Source of the DNA: Miscanthus floridulus
Lineage: Eukaryota; Streptophyta; Magnoliopsida; Poales; Poaceae
DNA: 64,000 nt
Reading direction: 5' to 3'
Assembly: GCF_019320115.1 (NCBI RefSeq)
Contig: NC_089581.1
Location: 72,027,155 to 72,091,154, forward strand
Shown: positions 46,901-57,675 of the stretch, in pieces
Layout: each line of letters opens with the position of its first letter
How positions within the stretch are numbered: the first letter of the stretch is position 1
Translations under genes and position numbers: made by a program
The notes under the pieces: model-generated
Database searches by the model: none
The model's input: only the letters and a program-made list of their open reading frames with translations
What the model was told of the DNA's origin: nothing

Positions 46901-47131
46901 CTAATCACTTAATGCAGTATATAAAAGCAAAAGCGATAGAATTTGTAAAACACAAGGTAGGGTTAAATGCATCCGGGGCTTGCCTTCGTTGATGGAAAGG
47001 TTAGGTTCCAACGACGTTCCACAAGTATCTGATCCGACCTCAACAGACGGATTAACCTCCTCCGCAACTTGATTAACTACCACGTGTTCACCTTCGTTCA
47101 CTACACATAGTAACAATGCTATGTTTACCAT
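46901..47131 (-). CDS. LTR-embedded short acidic ORF of C, 76 aa, unknown function
   Basis: Open in this LTR only; the left LTR and F share a TAG at one codon. It contains NEGEHVVVNQVAEEVNPSVE and ends in the NEGKPRMHLTLPCVLQIL stretch, which parallels LKGKPRSILSLLVFYKIL in the B-family LTR frame. Initiation within a long transcript leader is uncertain. It may not be translated. Confidence 0.35.
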   Translation of the reverse strand: MVNIALLLCVVNEGEHVVVNQVAEEVNPSVEVGSDTCGTSLEPNLSINEGKPRMHLTLPCVLQILSLLLLYTALSD

Positions 47132-48457
47132 GATGCGGAATATGAAACATGATGCTCGATAATGTATGAAAAAATTAACAATTCAAATACAACTTTCCTT
47201 CGTGGTACAGTTGCAAGTCAAGCTTAACTACATCTTTTTCATAACACATACATCACTTGCCAAGGATCATTATCAACTAATGACCCAAGGTCATCACTCA
47301 ATCCAAAATTTCAAACAAAACCTAAATCATTAAAGGTTACTATTTGCTTTTATGAATTAATTATTTAATTCAAAATTATGAAATAAATCAACTTATTCCA
47401 ATTGAGCTCAAAATTTTTGTAAAGATTCATCACATGATAAGTAAGTGGTAAAACAAATTTCATAATTTTTGGATAACAAATTGAGCCTAGAAAAATGATG
47501 GAAATCCATTTATTAATTAATTGAGCAATTTTCATCACACTCAAAAATTACTGTAAATCAATATTTCATATTTTTCCTAAATAGTATTCATCATCGGGAG
47601 TTCACACAAAAATTTTCATAATTTTTGGAGCTATAAATAAATCTACACAAAAATAACAAAAATAGACAATATTCATTCAATTCTGAAAAAGGAAAAATTA
47701 TTTTCAAACTGCACAGTCGCTGACATACGGGACCCACTTGTCATCCCTAACCTTTGGCTTTGACCGCGACAACGACGGTGCTGACCGACGCTAACTCACC
47801 GACGGTCCAACGGCGACGGCCAAGGTACCAAAATAATCACCATGACTAGGCGCATCGATTGAAGGCATTAACTTAAGCTATTACACCATGAATCAAGGCT
47901 GACGCTAGCCTTGGCGGATGCAATAGCATGGCGGCGCTATGCCGGTGAAACAAGGCTGGCAGAGATCAAACAAAAGGCATAGGAAGGTTCAGCAGCTCAT
48001 CACGATCACGTTGGAGCAAAGAACGAGACTAGAGAAGCTACGGTGACATGGTTCGATGGTGACAGCGATCACGGCAGAGCAGACTTCATCGACGGCGGTG
48101 TTCCAGTGACTGCAGTGGGCAAAACAACCAAGCAAGAATGGATTAAGCACCACAACATCAAGACGAAGCTATAGAGACAACAAGCAAGGGCAACGGCTCA
48201 TTGGATGACGCTGGCCGTGGTGAAACGGAATTTCGGGTGAGGTCACCGGCCGCGAGGAAGAAGGGTCGCTAGCGGCGGTTCTCGGTGGACTCAGACAACC
48301 ACAGTTGGTGGGATGGGTTCGCAAGGAGGAGATGAAGCTGGAACACTACTTTGCCGAGACTAGCTTGCGCTAAGGAGGCGAGGGGAGCTCGACGGAGCTG
48401 AGGCGGCGGCGTCGGGAAACAGAGGAGAGAAAGAAAAGCCGATGACGGTGTCAGAGC

Positions 48458-48463
48458 TTTATA
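48458..48463 (-). promoter_or_regulatory. TATA box of C's right (5') LTR
   Basis: TATAAA on the minus strand, counterpart of 26554-26559. As part of the 5' LTR this is the copy that would have driven C's genomic RNA. Confidence 0.5.
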
Positions 48464-49255
48464 GCACGGCCAAAAGAGCGAGGGAACGACACGCAGTGAC
48501 CTCCTCGTGCCAGCGCGAAGCCGAGGGCGGCCACGGGCGCGACTAGAAGGCCAGAGAAACAACGCCGGCGGTGGGGCGGTGGTCGTGGTACTGTTCACAA
48601 GAATTACAGAATTGCCACCGAGTTCATTTTACAAATTACTCCCAAATTTTCTAAAGAAGTTGAAAATCTCCAAAAATAAAAGTTGCTCAAAATTCAAAGT
48701 TCTACAACTTTGCTTAAATAAACATTTTCAAATTCTGCCTCCATTTTGAAATTTGAATTTGGGGTGAATTTGAGCATTTGAATGATTTCAAAATTACTCC
48801 AAATTTTATATGTAACCTTTAAAAACTTTGAATACCAAAGTTGATCCTTATAAAATAAGCCTCAACTTTGCTTTTTGTCACACCCCCAAATTCCAAATGG
48901 ATTTTGAAATAGACAGATGGGGCAAAAAGGGACTTTTATAATTTGAATTTGAATTCAAATTTAACTTGTTTACCTTTTTACTTAACTATGATTTTTGACC
49001 ATTTACATGGCCCATTAGGGTTATTTGAGTCAATTGACACATGGTCTCACATGATCACATGAAAACTGACCCTTGTGGTCATGATCTTTATTTAGAGTTT
49101 TGGATCACATCACATCACATAAAATAACAACTTATGAAATAAAGCTTATTTAATGAATGCATTCAAAATTTTCTACTTTATGAATGCTTTGCAGTGCATA
49201 TGATGATATGTCAAGTTTTAGTTCTAGGTCAAAACACCAGAGGTGTTACAGATGG

Positions 49256-51067
49256 TTAGACAATTATGAAGCGAAGCAAGTGTTGCGCTAGCCTACTCAA
49301 AATGCAAGCCACCTACAATAATTCTAGTTTAGATAGTATCTATTCACACAATAGCTATGACACTACTCTATGTTAGTGTGCTCTCAAAGGCTAACTAAAG
49401 AGCCACACCAACCAAGCATGCAAGCTCTCACAACTAGCTACATTAAAGAGCTTGACAACTAGATTGCGGTAATGTAAAGAGAGTGATCAAGAAGATTATA
49501 CCGCTGTGTGGATGAAGGAATCAATCAATCACAAGAGTGAACAACAATGAAGACCAATCACCTCGGAATCAAAGGAAGAACACAATGATTTTTACCGAGG
49601 TTCACTTGCTAGCCGGCAAGCTACTCCTCATTGTGGTGATTCACTCACTTGGAGGTTCACGCGCTAATTGGCATCACATGCCAAACCCTCAATAGGGTGC
49701 CGCACAACCAACACAAGATGAGGATCACACAAGCCACGAGCAATCCACTAGAGTACCTTTTGGCTCTCCATCGGGGAAAGGTCAAGAACCCCTCACAATC
49801 ACCATGATCAAAGCCGGAGACAATCACCAACCTTTGCTCAATGATCCTCGCTACTCCAAGCCATCTAGGTGGCGGCAACCACCAAGAGTAACAAGCGAAA
49901 TCTGCAGCAAAACACGAACACCAAGTGCCTCTAGATGCAAACACTCAAGCAATGCACTTGGATTCTCTCCCAATCTCACAAAGATGATGAATCAATGATG
50001 GAGATGAGTGAGAGGGCTTTGGCTAAGCTCACAAGGTTGCTATGTCAATGCAAATGGCCAGGAGTGTGAGCTTGAGCCGGCTATGGGGCTTAAATAGAAG
50101 CCCCCATGAAATAGAGCCATTGTACCCCTTCACTAGGTGCAGCACGGGGTGATCGAATGCTCCGGTCCAATCGATCGGATGCAGCACCGGACGCTCTGTT
50201 CATGAATATCGAACACGTCCGGTCAGCCTACCGAACATGTCCGGTAGCTCCCAGACTACCACGTGTCCACTTCAAACCAACATAGCCATTGCTGCCCATT
50301 CCGCTGACGACCAGATGCTCATAATGGACGCACAAACACAAATGACCGGACGCTGAGCCACCGAGTCCGGTCGAGTCCAGTAAGCCCCCTAGACCAACCG
50401 GACGTGTCTGTTAGAAACTGACCGGACGCTGAGCCTCAGCGTCCGATGGAGTACATTAAGCATCTATGCTCAATCGGACATGTCTGGTCACATCGGATCG
50501 GACATTGCCAGCGTCCGATCAACTGTTCTGCTGAACACTGCGTTTGCTAATTCACATCGGACATGTCCGGTGTGGCGACCGGACGCGTCCGGTCACTCTG
50601 TAACTAGCGCGACTAACTCCTTTTCAACTCTATCTTCTTCACCCTTGCTCAAATGTGTTAACCACCAAGTGTATCACCTTGTGCACATGTGTTAGCATAT
50701 TTTCACAAACATTTTTCAAGGGTGTTATCACTCCACTAGATCCTAAATGCATATGCAATGAGTTAGAGCATCTAGTTCACCCCTCTTAATAGTACGGCTA
50801 TCAAACCTAAATGTGATCACACTCTTTAAGTGTCTTGATCACTAAAATAAAATAGCTCCTATGGTTTATACCTTTGCCTTGAGCTTTTTGTTTCTCTTTC
50901 TTCTTTCCAAGTCCAAGCGCTTGATCATCACCATGGCATCATCTTTATCATGCTATGATCTTTGTTTGCTTCGCAACTTGGAGTGTGCTACCTATCTCAT
51001 AATCACTTGATAAACTAGGTTAGCACTTAGGGTTTCATCAATTCACCAAACCAAACTAGAGCTTTCA
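49256..51067 (-). repeat. main part of Sirevirus G's 3' LTR
   Basis: Ends in CTTTCA before the polypurine tract. Between 50150 and 50600 it is rich in ccggacg/cgtccgg units, including a perfect 18-base palindrome at 50577-50594, a 12-base palindrome at 50558-50569 and a 10-base-arm inverted repeat at 50423-50445. Such palindrome clusters are a known mark of Sirevirus LTRs. A likely TATA box, CTATTTAAG on the minus strand, is at 50089-50097. No gene. Confidence 0.85.
50089..50097 (-). promoter_or_regulatory. TATA-like box of Sirevirus G
   Basis: CTATTTAAG on the minus strand followed by ccccatagccgg, located downstream of the palindrome cluster in transcription order, as expected for enhancer-like motifs upstream of a core promoter. 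Confidence 0.4.
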
Positions 51068-51083
51068 ATCTCCCCCTTTTTGG
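51068..51083 (-). other. polypurine tract of Sirevirus G
   Basis: Minus strand AAAAAGGGGGAGAT directly before TGAAAG of the LTR, preceded by TTGTCATCAATTACC, the usual Sirevirus arrangement. Confidence 0.85.
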
Positions 51084-52209
51084 TAATTGATGACAACCCT
51101 TTCACAAAGATATAAATTGAAATTCAATTGAATCCATGTTGCTTGTCCAAGCATATTTACTATGTGTAAAAGGATATGGAAAAGTTTCATGAACCCCAAA
51201 TGGTAGCAATTGCTCCCCCTACATATGTGCTAAGAGTTTGGATTGAAGCTTGCACATATGTTTAGATAGGAAATATAGGAGACAATGTCTACCAAATGAT
51301 GCTAACGTATAAACGATGGACCTTTGAAGCGTGATACCAATTGGAGTGCACCATATACCATCCTTAGCAGTATGGTTAGCGTGATACCATTTGGAAACAA
51401 CACTTGGAAATGAAAGTCATCTAGTGATTTCATTTCACCATTCAATCTTACAACTAGCATACATCACACAAGCATGGATATTTTGAATTTAGAACTTATG
51501 CCATGCAAGCAAACATATGAAATGCACATTCAAATGCACCATACAAGTTCATGAGCTTGCTCCCCCTACTTGTGTGCTCAAAATTTTTAGTTGATCCCTT
51601 TCCTTTGTCATATCTCTCCCCCTATGTCATATATCAATATATCTCTCCCTTTATGATATTTCTCCCCCTTTTTTAGTATCTTTACTACTATCTTTGTTTC
51701 TCTCCCCCTTTGTCATCAATGACCACAAAGGTTTAAAATATAGATAGTATTACTAGTAGGGTCGAGATTATCAATGTCAATCAATGGGATGAGGATCAAA
51801 GTTCCGAATTTGGTTCAAACTAGAATATATGCCAAAGATATTTAACTCGGTTTGATCCAAGGACAAGCTTCTTCACACCTCTAGATAAGGGTTATCTTGT
51901 ACCATGTTGAGTTAAACACTTAGGGCTCATTTTCTAGATTAAACACTAGGTTTACAAGCCCATAAACATGTCATATGCCATCACTAGATCAAGTCAAGCA
52001 TAGAAGCAATAGTGATATCATATAAACATCAAATTCATTTGATTTTCATGAATGAGCCTAATAAAATTGAACCACTTGAAAGGTTCTAATGAGATTGAAG
52101 ATATGACTAGATGCACTAAACATGTCCTTAGCAAGGATGTATGTCATGCCAATCAACTTTTACCTTGGATTGCTTGAAGGAGAGGCATATCATATGAGTG
52201 GGGAGTGTA
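51084..52209 (-). other. 3' untranslated region of Sirevirus G with multiple polypurine tracts
   Basis: No gene. At least five ctcccccttt-type tracts on the plus strand (polypurine on the element strand) lie at about 51211, 51560, 51617, 51662 and 51702, one of them followed by gtcatcaatgacc like the tract at the LTR. Repeated polypurine tracts are known for Sireviruses. Confidence 0.7.
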
Positions 52210-52733
52210 TCAACACATATTTGAGAAATCCAATATGTTCAACTCATTCCTTAGCTTGCAAAACCTTTTCTCATCCAATGGCTTGGTGAATATATCGGCA
52301 AGTTGATCTTTGGTGCCCACACTATCAATGCAAATGTCCCCTTTTTGTTGGTGATCTCTTATGAAATGATGGCGGACATCAATGTGCTTTGTTCTTGCAT
52401 GTTGAACCGGATTGTTGGTCAACTTGATTGCACTCTCATTGTCACATAGCAATGGCACCTTTTTTTAACTTGATTCCAAAGTCACTCAAAGTGGCCTTCA
52501 TCCAAAGTACTTGTGCACAACAACTACCGGCGGATATGTATTCAGCTTCGGCGGTTGATAATGCAACAATATTTTGCTTCTTTGATGACCATGAAACAAG
52601 TGATCTTCCCAACAATTGACATGTGCCCGAGGTGCTTTTCCTTTCAACCTTGCATCCCGCATAATCTAAGTCGGAGTAACCAACTAGCTCAAACTTTGCT
52701 CCTTTGGGATACCACAAACCAACATTTGGTGTA
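52210..52733 (-). pseudogene. pol: RNase H end of Sirevirus G pol, cut by E
   Basis: Copia RNase H: ELVGYSDLDYAGCKVERKST (first Asp), SWSSKKQNIVALSTAEAEYI (Glu), CDNESAIKLTNNPVQHARTK (third Asp), HIDVRHHFIRDH and DIFTKPLDEKRFCKLRNEL at the end. The two open pieces (52442-52717 and 52210-52458) are in different frames, joined across a run of seven A on the coding strand, so an extra A is the likely cause. Upstream the frame (PNVGLWYPKG) is cut by E at 52733. Confidence 0.88.
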
Positions 52734-53201
52734 TGTGGGGGTATTAACCCCTATACCCTTACGGCTAGGCTTGGGCCAGCCTAGATCAGAGGGTCCAGTC
52801 CACCAAAAGACGACGCGTGGCCCGGCCAACCTGTTCGGAGTCCCGCGCAAGGAGTCAAGATAGATTTGGCGATCAAGCAAGATCCTGGTTGGTTAGAATA
52901 GGAATCCTTATCCGGCCACCTATGGCAATTGTAACTGGCTAGGATTAGTTTCCAGATCTATAACCCTGCCCTCCGAACTATATAAGGTGGGTAGGGGACC
53001 CCTCTAAAAAACATATCTCATTGACATACAACAATACAATCAGACGCAGGATGTAGGTATTATGCCTTCTTGGCGGCCGAACCTAGATAAAATCTCGTGT
53101 CTATCTTGCGTCACCGTCTTGTTTGTGGCTTGCGCATCTGTCTACCAACAATCTACTACCTTGGGCATACCCCTAGGTAGACTACCGACCGTATTTCATC
53201 A
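52734..53201 (+). repeat. 5' LTR of element E (468 bp)
   Basis: TGTGGGGGTATTAAC to TTTCATCA. TATATAA at 52979-52985. R/U5 contains ggcggccgaacctagataaa, related to the solo LTR at 88-576. Confidence 0.82.
52979..52985 (+). promoter_or_regulatory. TATA box of element E's LTR
   Basis: TATATAA followed by ggtgggtaggggacccc; position in the LTR fits a core promoter. Confidence 0.6.
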
Positions 53202-53205
53202 ATAG

Positions 53206-53223
53206 TGGCGCGCCAGGTAGGGG
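53206..53223 (+). other. primer-binding site of element E
   Basis: TGGCGCGCCAGGTAGGGG four bases after the LTR. The cognate tRNA was not determined. Confidence 0.7.
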
Positions 53224-53273
53224 GTGTGCGTACTGCTCTCCAAGCAAACAAGACGGTCATCATCCCTGGCTCC

Positions 53274-55842
53274 ATGGCTACACCGAATGGCCTCACGTTC
53301 ACCGTCGGTCAGATCACCTGGACCACCGGCTCCGATGACTTCATCACCATGACAATGGAGGAGGCACAGATTCAATCTGCGTCGACCACTGCTTCACCTG
53401 CATCGGCTATGTCTCCGACCATGGTGGATACGACTCCGACCACGGTGGATACGGCTCCGACCATGGTGGATCTGACTCCGACCATGGTATATCAAGCTCC
53501 GACCATGCCCGCGTCATCTTCAGCCACGCTGACCACCCGTCGTCTGCTTCCTCGCTACAAAGGGAAGCAGATCGACAACACCGACCTGCTCAACTCCATC
53601 GATCGGGTCGGCACCAAACTCGCTGAAACCCTAGCTCTGGTAAGTTCAATTCAAAGTCAACCTAATAAGCAGGTAACCGCTCCCCACAACAGATCTACCC
53701 GACCAGCTCGGGCCAGTCGTCCTATGCGACTTGGTACAGATCTCATGGTCATATCTACTCCTGAAGGGCGCTCCGCTCGTCGCCAGCCAGCCTCCGCGAT
53801 GGGTCTCTAGCTCTCCGAGTACGAAGCCTCGACGGAGAACTACCATGCCCAGCCCTATGGCCTGTGAAATGTTGCCTCCAACTACACGTACAATATACAA
53901 CGCCGCTTGGATCTGTGTTTTATACATCGACCTCGGCCGAAGCCACGCAACTTCATCAACATGATCCGGATTGAGGATTATCAAGAAGGATCCATCCACA
54001 CAGTCCAAGAGGGTGACTCTAGCTCCTCGTCAGGCACCACATCTAATGCCTCCGTCCACACTGAGCTCCAGCATCATGACGATGCAGTCATCGAATACGA
54101 TCTGGATATCCCAGACCACGCCCTGGGGTTCCCATAGTTCCTGTCTTTTCCACCAAGGCGAGGGATTTGATCAATGTTGTCAGTAATGACGAACCACCAG
54201 TAGTCAGCGAAACAGAACAAGAAAGGATTGCCTACGAAGCACGCAATATTGACCGGTTTAATCGCCGACAAATCGAAGCCAAAGAAGAAGAGGAGGCACG
54301 ACGCATAAGGGTCCAGCCACGCGACCTTAACAATGCCTTCAACAGGGTGGGGGACAAACAGGTCTTCAGAACTCCAAGTGCCAACGTAGCTGTTGCCATG
54401 GCGACAATGCAACGGCTACCCAATACCCTAGAAACTCAGGCAATTCACGATGAAATACAAGCCTATCTGACGGCTGCTATGGCCCAGACCGCAGAGATTG
54501 TAAATCAAGCCTGGGCTCCATCCATCTCAGTCGAGTCAAGCCACAGCCGCTAGTACTCAAGTCGTTCACAGCCACCCAACCAACATGGCTCGCGCAACAA
54601 TGACCCATCAGACAACCGTCAAGGTGGAAACGGTGGCCATGATGGTGGTCGAGATGACAACCGCCGTCGGGAGGACAACCGCCGCAACGTCTGGGACGAC
54701 AACCGTCGAGACAACCGCGATAATCGCCGTGATAACCATGGCTGCAGGGCTAATCTAGATGGCAACCGAGATCGCCACGATGGCAATAACGATCTCCGCC
54801 ATTACCTCGGAGGACGTGATCTACGCGATCGCATCAACCAGAGAGCCAATGATCGTGCATCCCACGAAAGCTATCGCCGTATGGAATATGATACTGCCCA
54901 TGGCCCACCAGGTTTGAAGCAGTTTACTCCACACCTTCGCCAAGTCATATGGCCCAAGAACTTCAAGCTCGAAAAACTTTAGAAGTACGACGGCAAGGAG
55001 AACCCCGAATTATGGGTCATGCTCTACAAAACTACGTGCAGATCAGCTATGGCCGACGAGCACGTCATGTCTAACTACTTTCCAGTCACTGTTGGCCATG
55101 CAGGTCACCAATGGCTGGTCAGCTTGCTGGCGAACTATTTTGATTCTTGGCAAGAGCTCAAGCAAGCCTTCATCGACAACTTCATTGCTACTTGCGAGCA
55201 ACCCGGCAACAAATATGATCTATAGTGGATCCGAGATCAGAAGGATGAGCCATTATGAGAGTATGTCCGGCGTTTCTCGGAGATGCGCATCAAGGTCCCG
55301 TCAATCTCCGACAATGAGGCAATCGAGGCTTTCATCACTGGCCTATGGTTCCACAATGCCCTAAGGGATAAGCTTCTCCGCAAGAGACCTGAATCAGTTA
55401 CAACGCTCCAGGCCACTGCTAAGAAATATGCGGACGCCGACGACGCTAAAAAGATAATTATCGAAGAAGCAGCAAGGGTTCCACGCTCCGACCACCCCCC
55501 ACACCGCGATGACTACCGGGCAACCATGGTTGGAACAACAATTTTGACTGCCGCAATCAGCGCAACGACTCCCGCGACCACCGCAACCAACGTAATCAGC
55601 GGCGTAACCGCCGTGACAATTACAGGGGCAAGCGTGCTCGAGAAGACGACGGCGAGGTCAACACCATCAAAAAAGGTGGCGGACATCGTAACTATGAAGA
55701 AGACTATGCCAAAGCATTGAAAGGGCCCTGCCAGCTCCATCCCAAGTCAAACCATACCATGGAGAATTGCCGCGTTCTCAAGTCTATCTACACGCGTCAA
55801 CAGGCTCCGGATACGTCTGACAAGCCTAGCGACGTAGGGGAA
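53274..55842 (+). pseudogene. gag: gag of element E
   Basis: Start at ATG 53274 (MATPNGLTFTVGQITW). Early on a 21-bp tandem repeat encodes five PTMVD-type heptads (53412-53515). Further features: EARNIDRFNRRQIEAKEEEE, a long Asp-Asn-Arg-rich basic region (54600-54870, many DNRR repeats), and the capsid region with LKQFTPHLRQVIWPKNFKLE, YDGKENPELWVMLYK, WLVSLLANYFDSWQELKQAF and RFSEMRIKVPSISDNEAIEA. The C-terminal part has CQLHPKSNHTMENC, a Cys/His cluster. At least two frame changes (near 54135 and 55510) and several TAG/TGA codons break it. Confidence 0.82.
53412..53515 (+). repeat. 21-bp tandem repeat in E's gag, about five units
   Basis: Units tctccgaccatggtggatacg, with the first base varying among t, a and g, start at 53412, 53433, 53454, 53475 and 53496. 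Each encodes a seven-residue unit around PTMVD. Every unit includes CCGACCA, the motif enriched across E. Confidence 0.85.
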
Positions 55843-56751
55843 TAGCGCAATGAGGACAACGACGATGAAGACACAGATCCCCATCACAAGTATGTCAAGC
55901 CAACCGATTGCGTGCACACCATCATTGGAGGCAAAGTGTCCATCGAGACCAAACGAGAACGCAAGCTGCTCGCCCGCGCTTGCTTGAACGTGGCCAACAC
56001 CGACAACCTCACCGCCGATCCACGGCTCCCTCCTTGGTCTCACCACGAGATCTCCTTCAGCAGAAAAGACCAATGGGCCACAATACCTGAACCAGGACGT
56101 TTTCCTCTGGTCCTCGATCCTTGTATCAACAAAGTTCAATTCGACAGAGTGCTGATTGACGGCAGCAGCTCCATCGATATACTGTTCAAGAACAGTCTGC
56201 CGGCCCTGAAGATAACCCAAGCGGATCTCAAGCCATACGAGGCACAATTCTAGGGTGTTCTCCCTAGACAGAGCTCTACACCTCTTGGGCAGATCACGTT
56301 ACCTGTGCAGTTTGGGACCCTAGACCACTTCCGCACCGACTACATCAACTTCATGGTCGCTGACTTTGACGGCACCTACCATGCTATCCTTGGTCGACCA
56401 TCGCTCACCAAGTTCATGGCCATACCTCATTACAGGTATCTAGTGCTCAAGATGCCTACCGAGAAAGGAGTTCTAACCCTCAGGGGTAACGTGTACGCAG
56501 CTTATACCTATGAAGACGATAGCTTTAAAATAGCAGAGGCTCATGACCTCTCTATTCGCATGGCTGAGACCGTCCTCGACGCCAAGAAGACCTTAGCCGA
56601 CCACCTAGAGATCTTGGAGCTCGAGGCTCCATGCAAGAACGTCAAGTCCAAGGAGCACAAGGTGATCCAGCTGGTCGACGGTGATCCCAGCAAAATGGCC
56701 CTTATCGGGGCCAACCTGGATCCCAAATAGGAAGACGCGCTCGTCAAGTTC
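55843..56751 (+). pseudogene. pol: protease region of element E
   Basis: Contains FDRVLIDGSSSIDILF (DGSS-type active site of Tat proteases), GQITLPVQFGTLDHFRTDYI and YHAILGRPSLTKFMAIPHYR, the conserved ILGRP helix region. TAG codons at 55843, 56251 and 56728 interrupt one continuous frame. Confidence 0.85.
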
Positions 56752-57186
56752 TTGAGGAGCAACGTGGATGTGTTTGCATGGAAACCTGCTGACATGCCCG
56801 GTGTACCTCGGAACTTGGTCGAGCACTCCTTGAATGTCAACGGCAAGGCAAAACCTATCAAGCAGAAGGTACGACGGTTCGCTCGCGACAAAAAGGAGGC
56901 GATTAGGGTAGAAGTTACACGGCTTTTGGCAGCCAGATTTATCAAAGAAGTGTATCATCCGGAGTGGTTAGCTCACCCAGTTCTTGTACGCAAAAAGAAT
57001 AATGAATGGAGAATGTGCGTTGATTACACTGATCTCAACAAACACTGCCCTAAGGACCCCTTCGGCTTACCTCGCATAGATGAGGTCGTAGATTCAACCG
57101 CTGGTTGCGAGCTGCTTTCCTTTCTCGATTGCTACTCTGGTTATCACCAGATCGAGTGGACAGACTTAAGCATGCCTACTTCTTAG
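56752..57186 (+). pseudogene. pol: truncated reverse transcriptase of element E
   Basis: Begins with VDVFAWKPADMPGVPRNLVE, then RFIKEVYHPEWLAHPVLVRK, NNEWRMCVDYTDLNKHCPKD and ELLSFLDCYSGYHQI. Right after YHQI the frame passes through EWTDLSMPTS and a TAG into the second RNase H. RT palm motifs with the YxDD box, the thumb and the first RNase H are absent. The fusion keeps the frame. RT cannot be active. Confidence 0.88.
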
Positions 57187-57675
57187 GGGCCCAACGAGTA
57201 TTGGAAGATGTACTTCGACTGTTCTCTCAACATCGACGGCGTAGGGGCAGGAGTCCTTTTTGTGTCACCATCCAAGGAGCAGCTCCGGTACGTCCTTAGG
57301 ATTTATTTCCCAGCATCTAATAATGCCACCGAATACGAAGCATGCCTACATGGTTTGCGCATTGCGGTCGAGCTCAGTGTTAAACATCTCTATGTATACG
57401 GAGACTCGGCTCTGGTCATCAACCAACTCAACAAGGACTGGGACATGACCAGTGAAAGGATGGATGCATACTGCAAATCGATCGGAAAGCTGGAAGGCAG
57501 GTTTTATGGCATCGAGTACACACACATGGTCTAGGACAAAAATCAAGTACCAGATGCGCTGTCAAAGTTAGGATCATCCTGAGCCAATGTCCCACATGGT
57601 GTATTTGTCCAAGACCTGCTCACGCCTTCCATCGAGGAGGAAGATCCCACGGTCGACAAGCCTCTAGACAAGCAA
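57187..57675 (+). pseudogene. pol: archaeal-type RNase H of element E
   Basis: WKMYFDCSLNIDGVGAGVLF (first Asp), YFPASNNATEYEACLHGLRI (Glu), VYGDSALVINQLNKDWDMTS (Asp) and KNQVPDALSKLG (last Asp) are all present. Stops TAG at 57532 and TGA at 57580 lie at the end. This second RNase H confirms the Tat lineage. Confidence 0.88.

Larger units (their letters stand above)
23663..49250 (-). mobile_element. chromovirus C (Ty3/gypsy, Del/Tekay-like) with ORF1, hosting D
   Basis: Reverse-orientation element with two LTRs of about 3.68 kb (23663-27345 and 45579-49250), tRNA-Met primer-binding site, ORF1, gag and pol ending in a chromodomain. Flanking pentamers gatgc (23658-23662) and gatgg (49251-49255) look like a target duplication with one change. 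Element D (32607-45019) is inserted in ORF1; without it C is about 13.2 kb. Its LTRs differ at clearly more sites than D's, so C is older than D, as nesting requires. Confidence 0.9.
45579..49250 (-). repeat. 5' LTR of element C
   Basis: Collinear with 23663-27345. TATA box at 48458-48463 (minus strand). Here the LTR-embedded acidic ORF (46901-47131) is open: VNEGEHVVVNQVAEEVNPSV and SINEGKPRMHLTLPCVLQ. The inverted repeat is at 46776-46792. Confidence 0.88.
23590..52733 (-). mobile_element. Sirevirus G (Ty1/copia, Maximus/SIRE type), 3' part, hosting C and followed by E
   Basis: Reverse-orientation copia element inserted in B's 5' LTR. Its 3' LTR is split into 23590-23662 and 49256-51067 by chromovirus C. 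To the right follow a polypurine tract (51068-51083), an untranslated region with repeated ctccccct tracts, and the RNase H end of pol. The rest is displaced by element E from 52734 and lies beyond the window. Confidence 0.85.

Noticed and set aside
50150..50600. CRISPR-like array from repeated ccggacg units
   Set aside because: Spacing and unit length are irregular, the DNA is plant nuclear, and the units belong to the Sirevirus LTR palindromes.
53646..54008. minus-strand ORF inside E's gag
   Set aside because: It is a shadow of gag; no known pattern and not spliced into the antisense gene.
55513..55740. minus-strand Val/Ala-rich ORF that looks like a membrane segment
   Set aside because: It is the complement of the Arg/Asn/Asp repeats of gag; the hydrophobic look is an artefact of reading the other strand.
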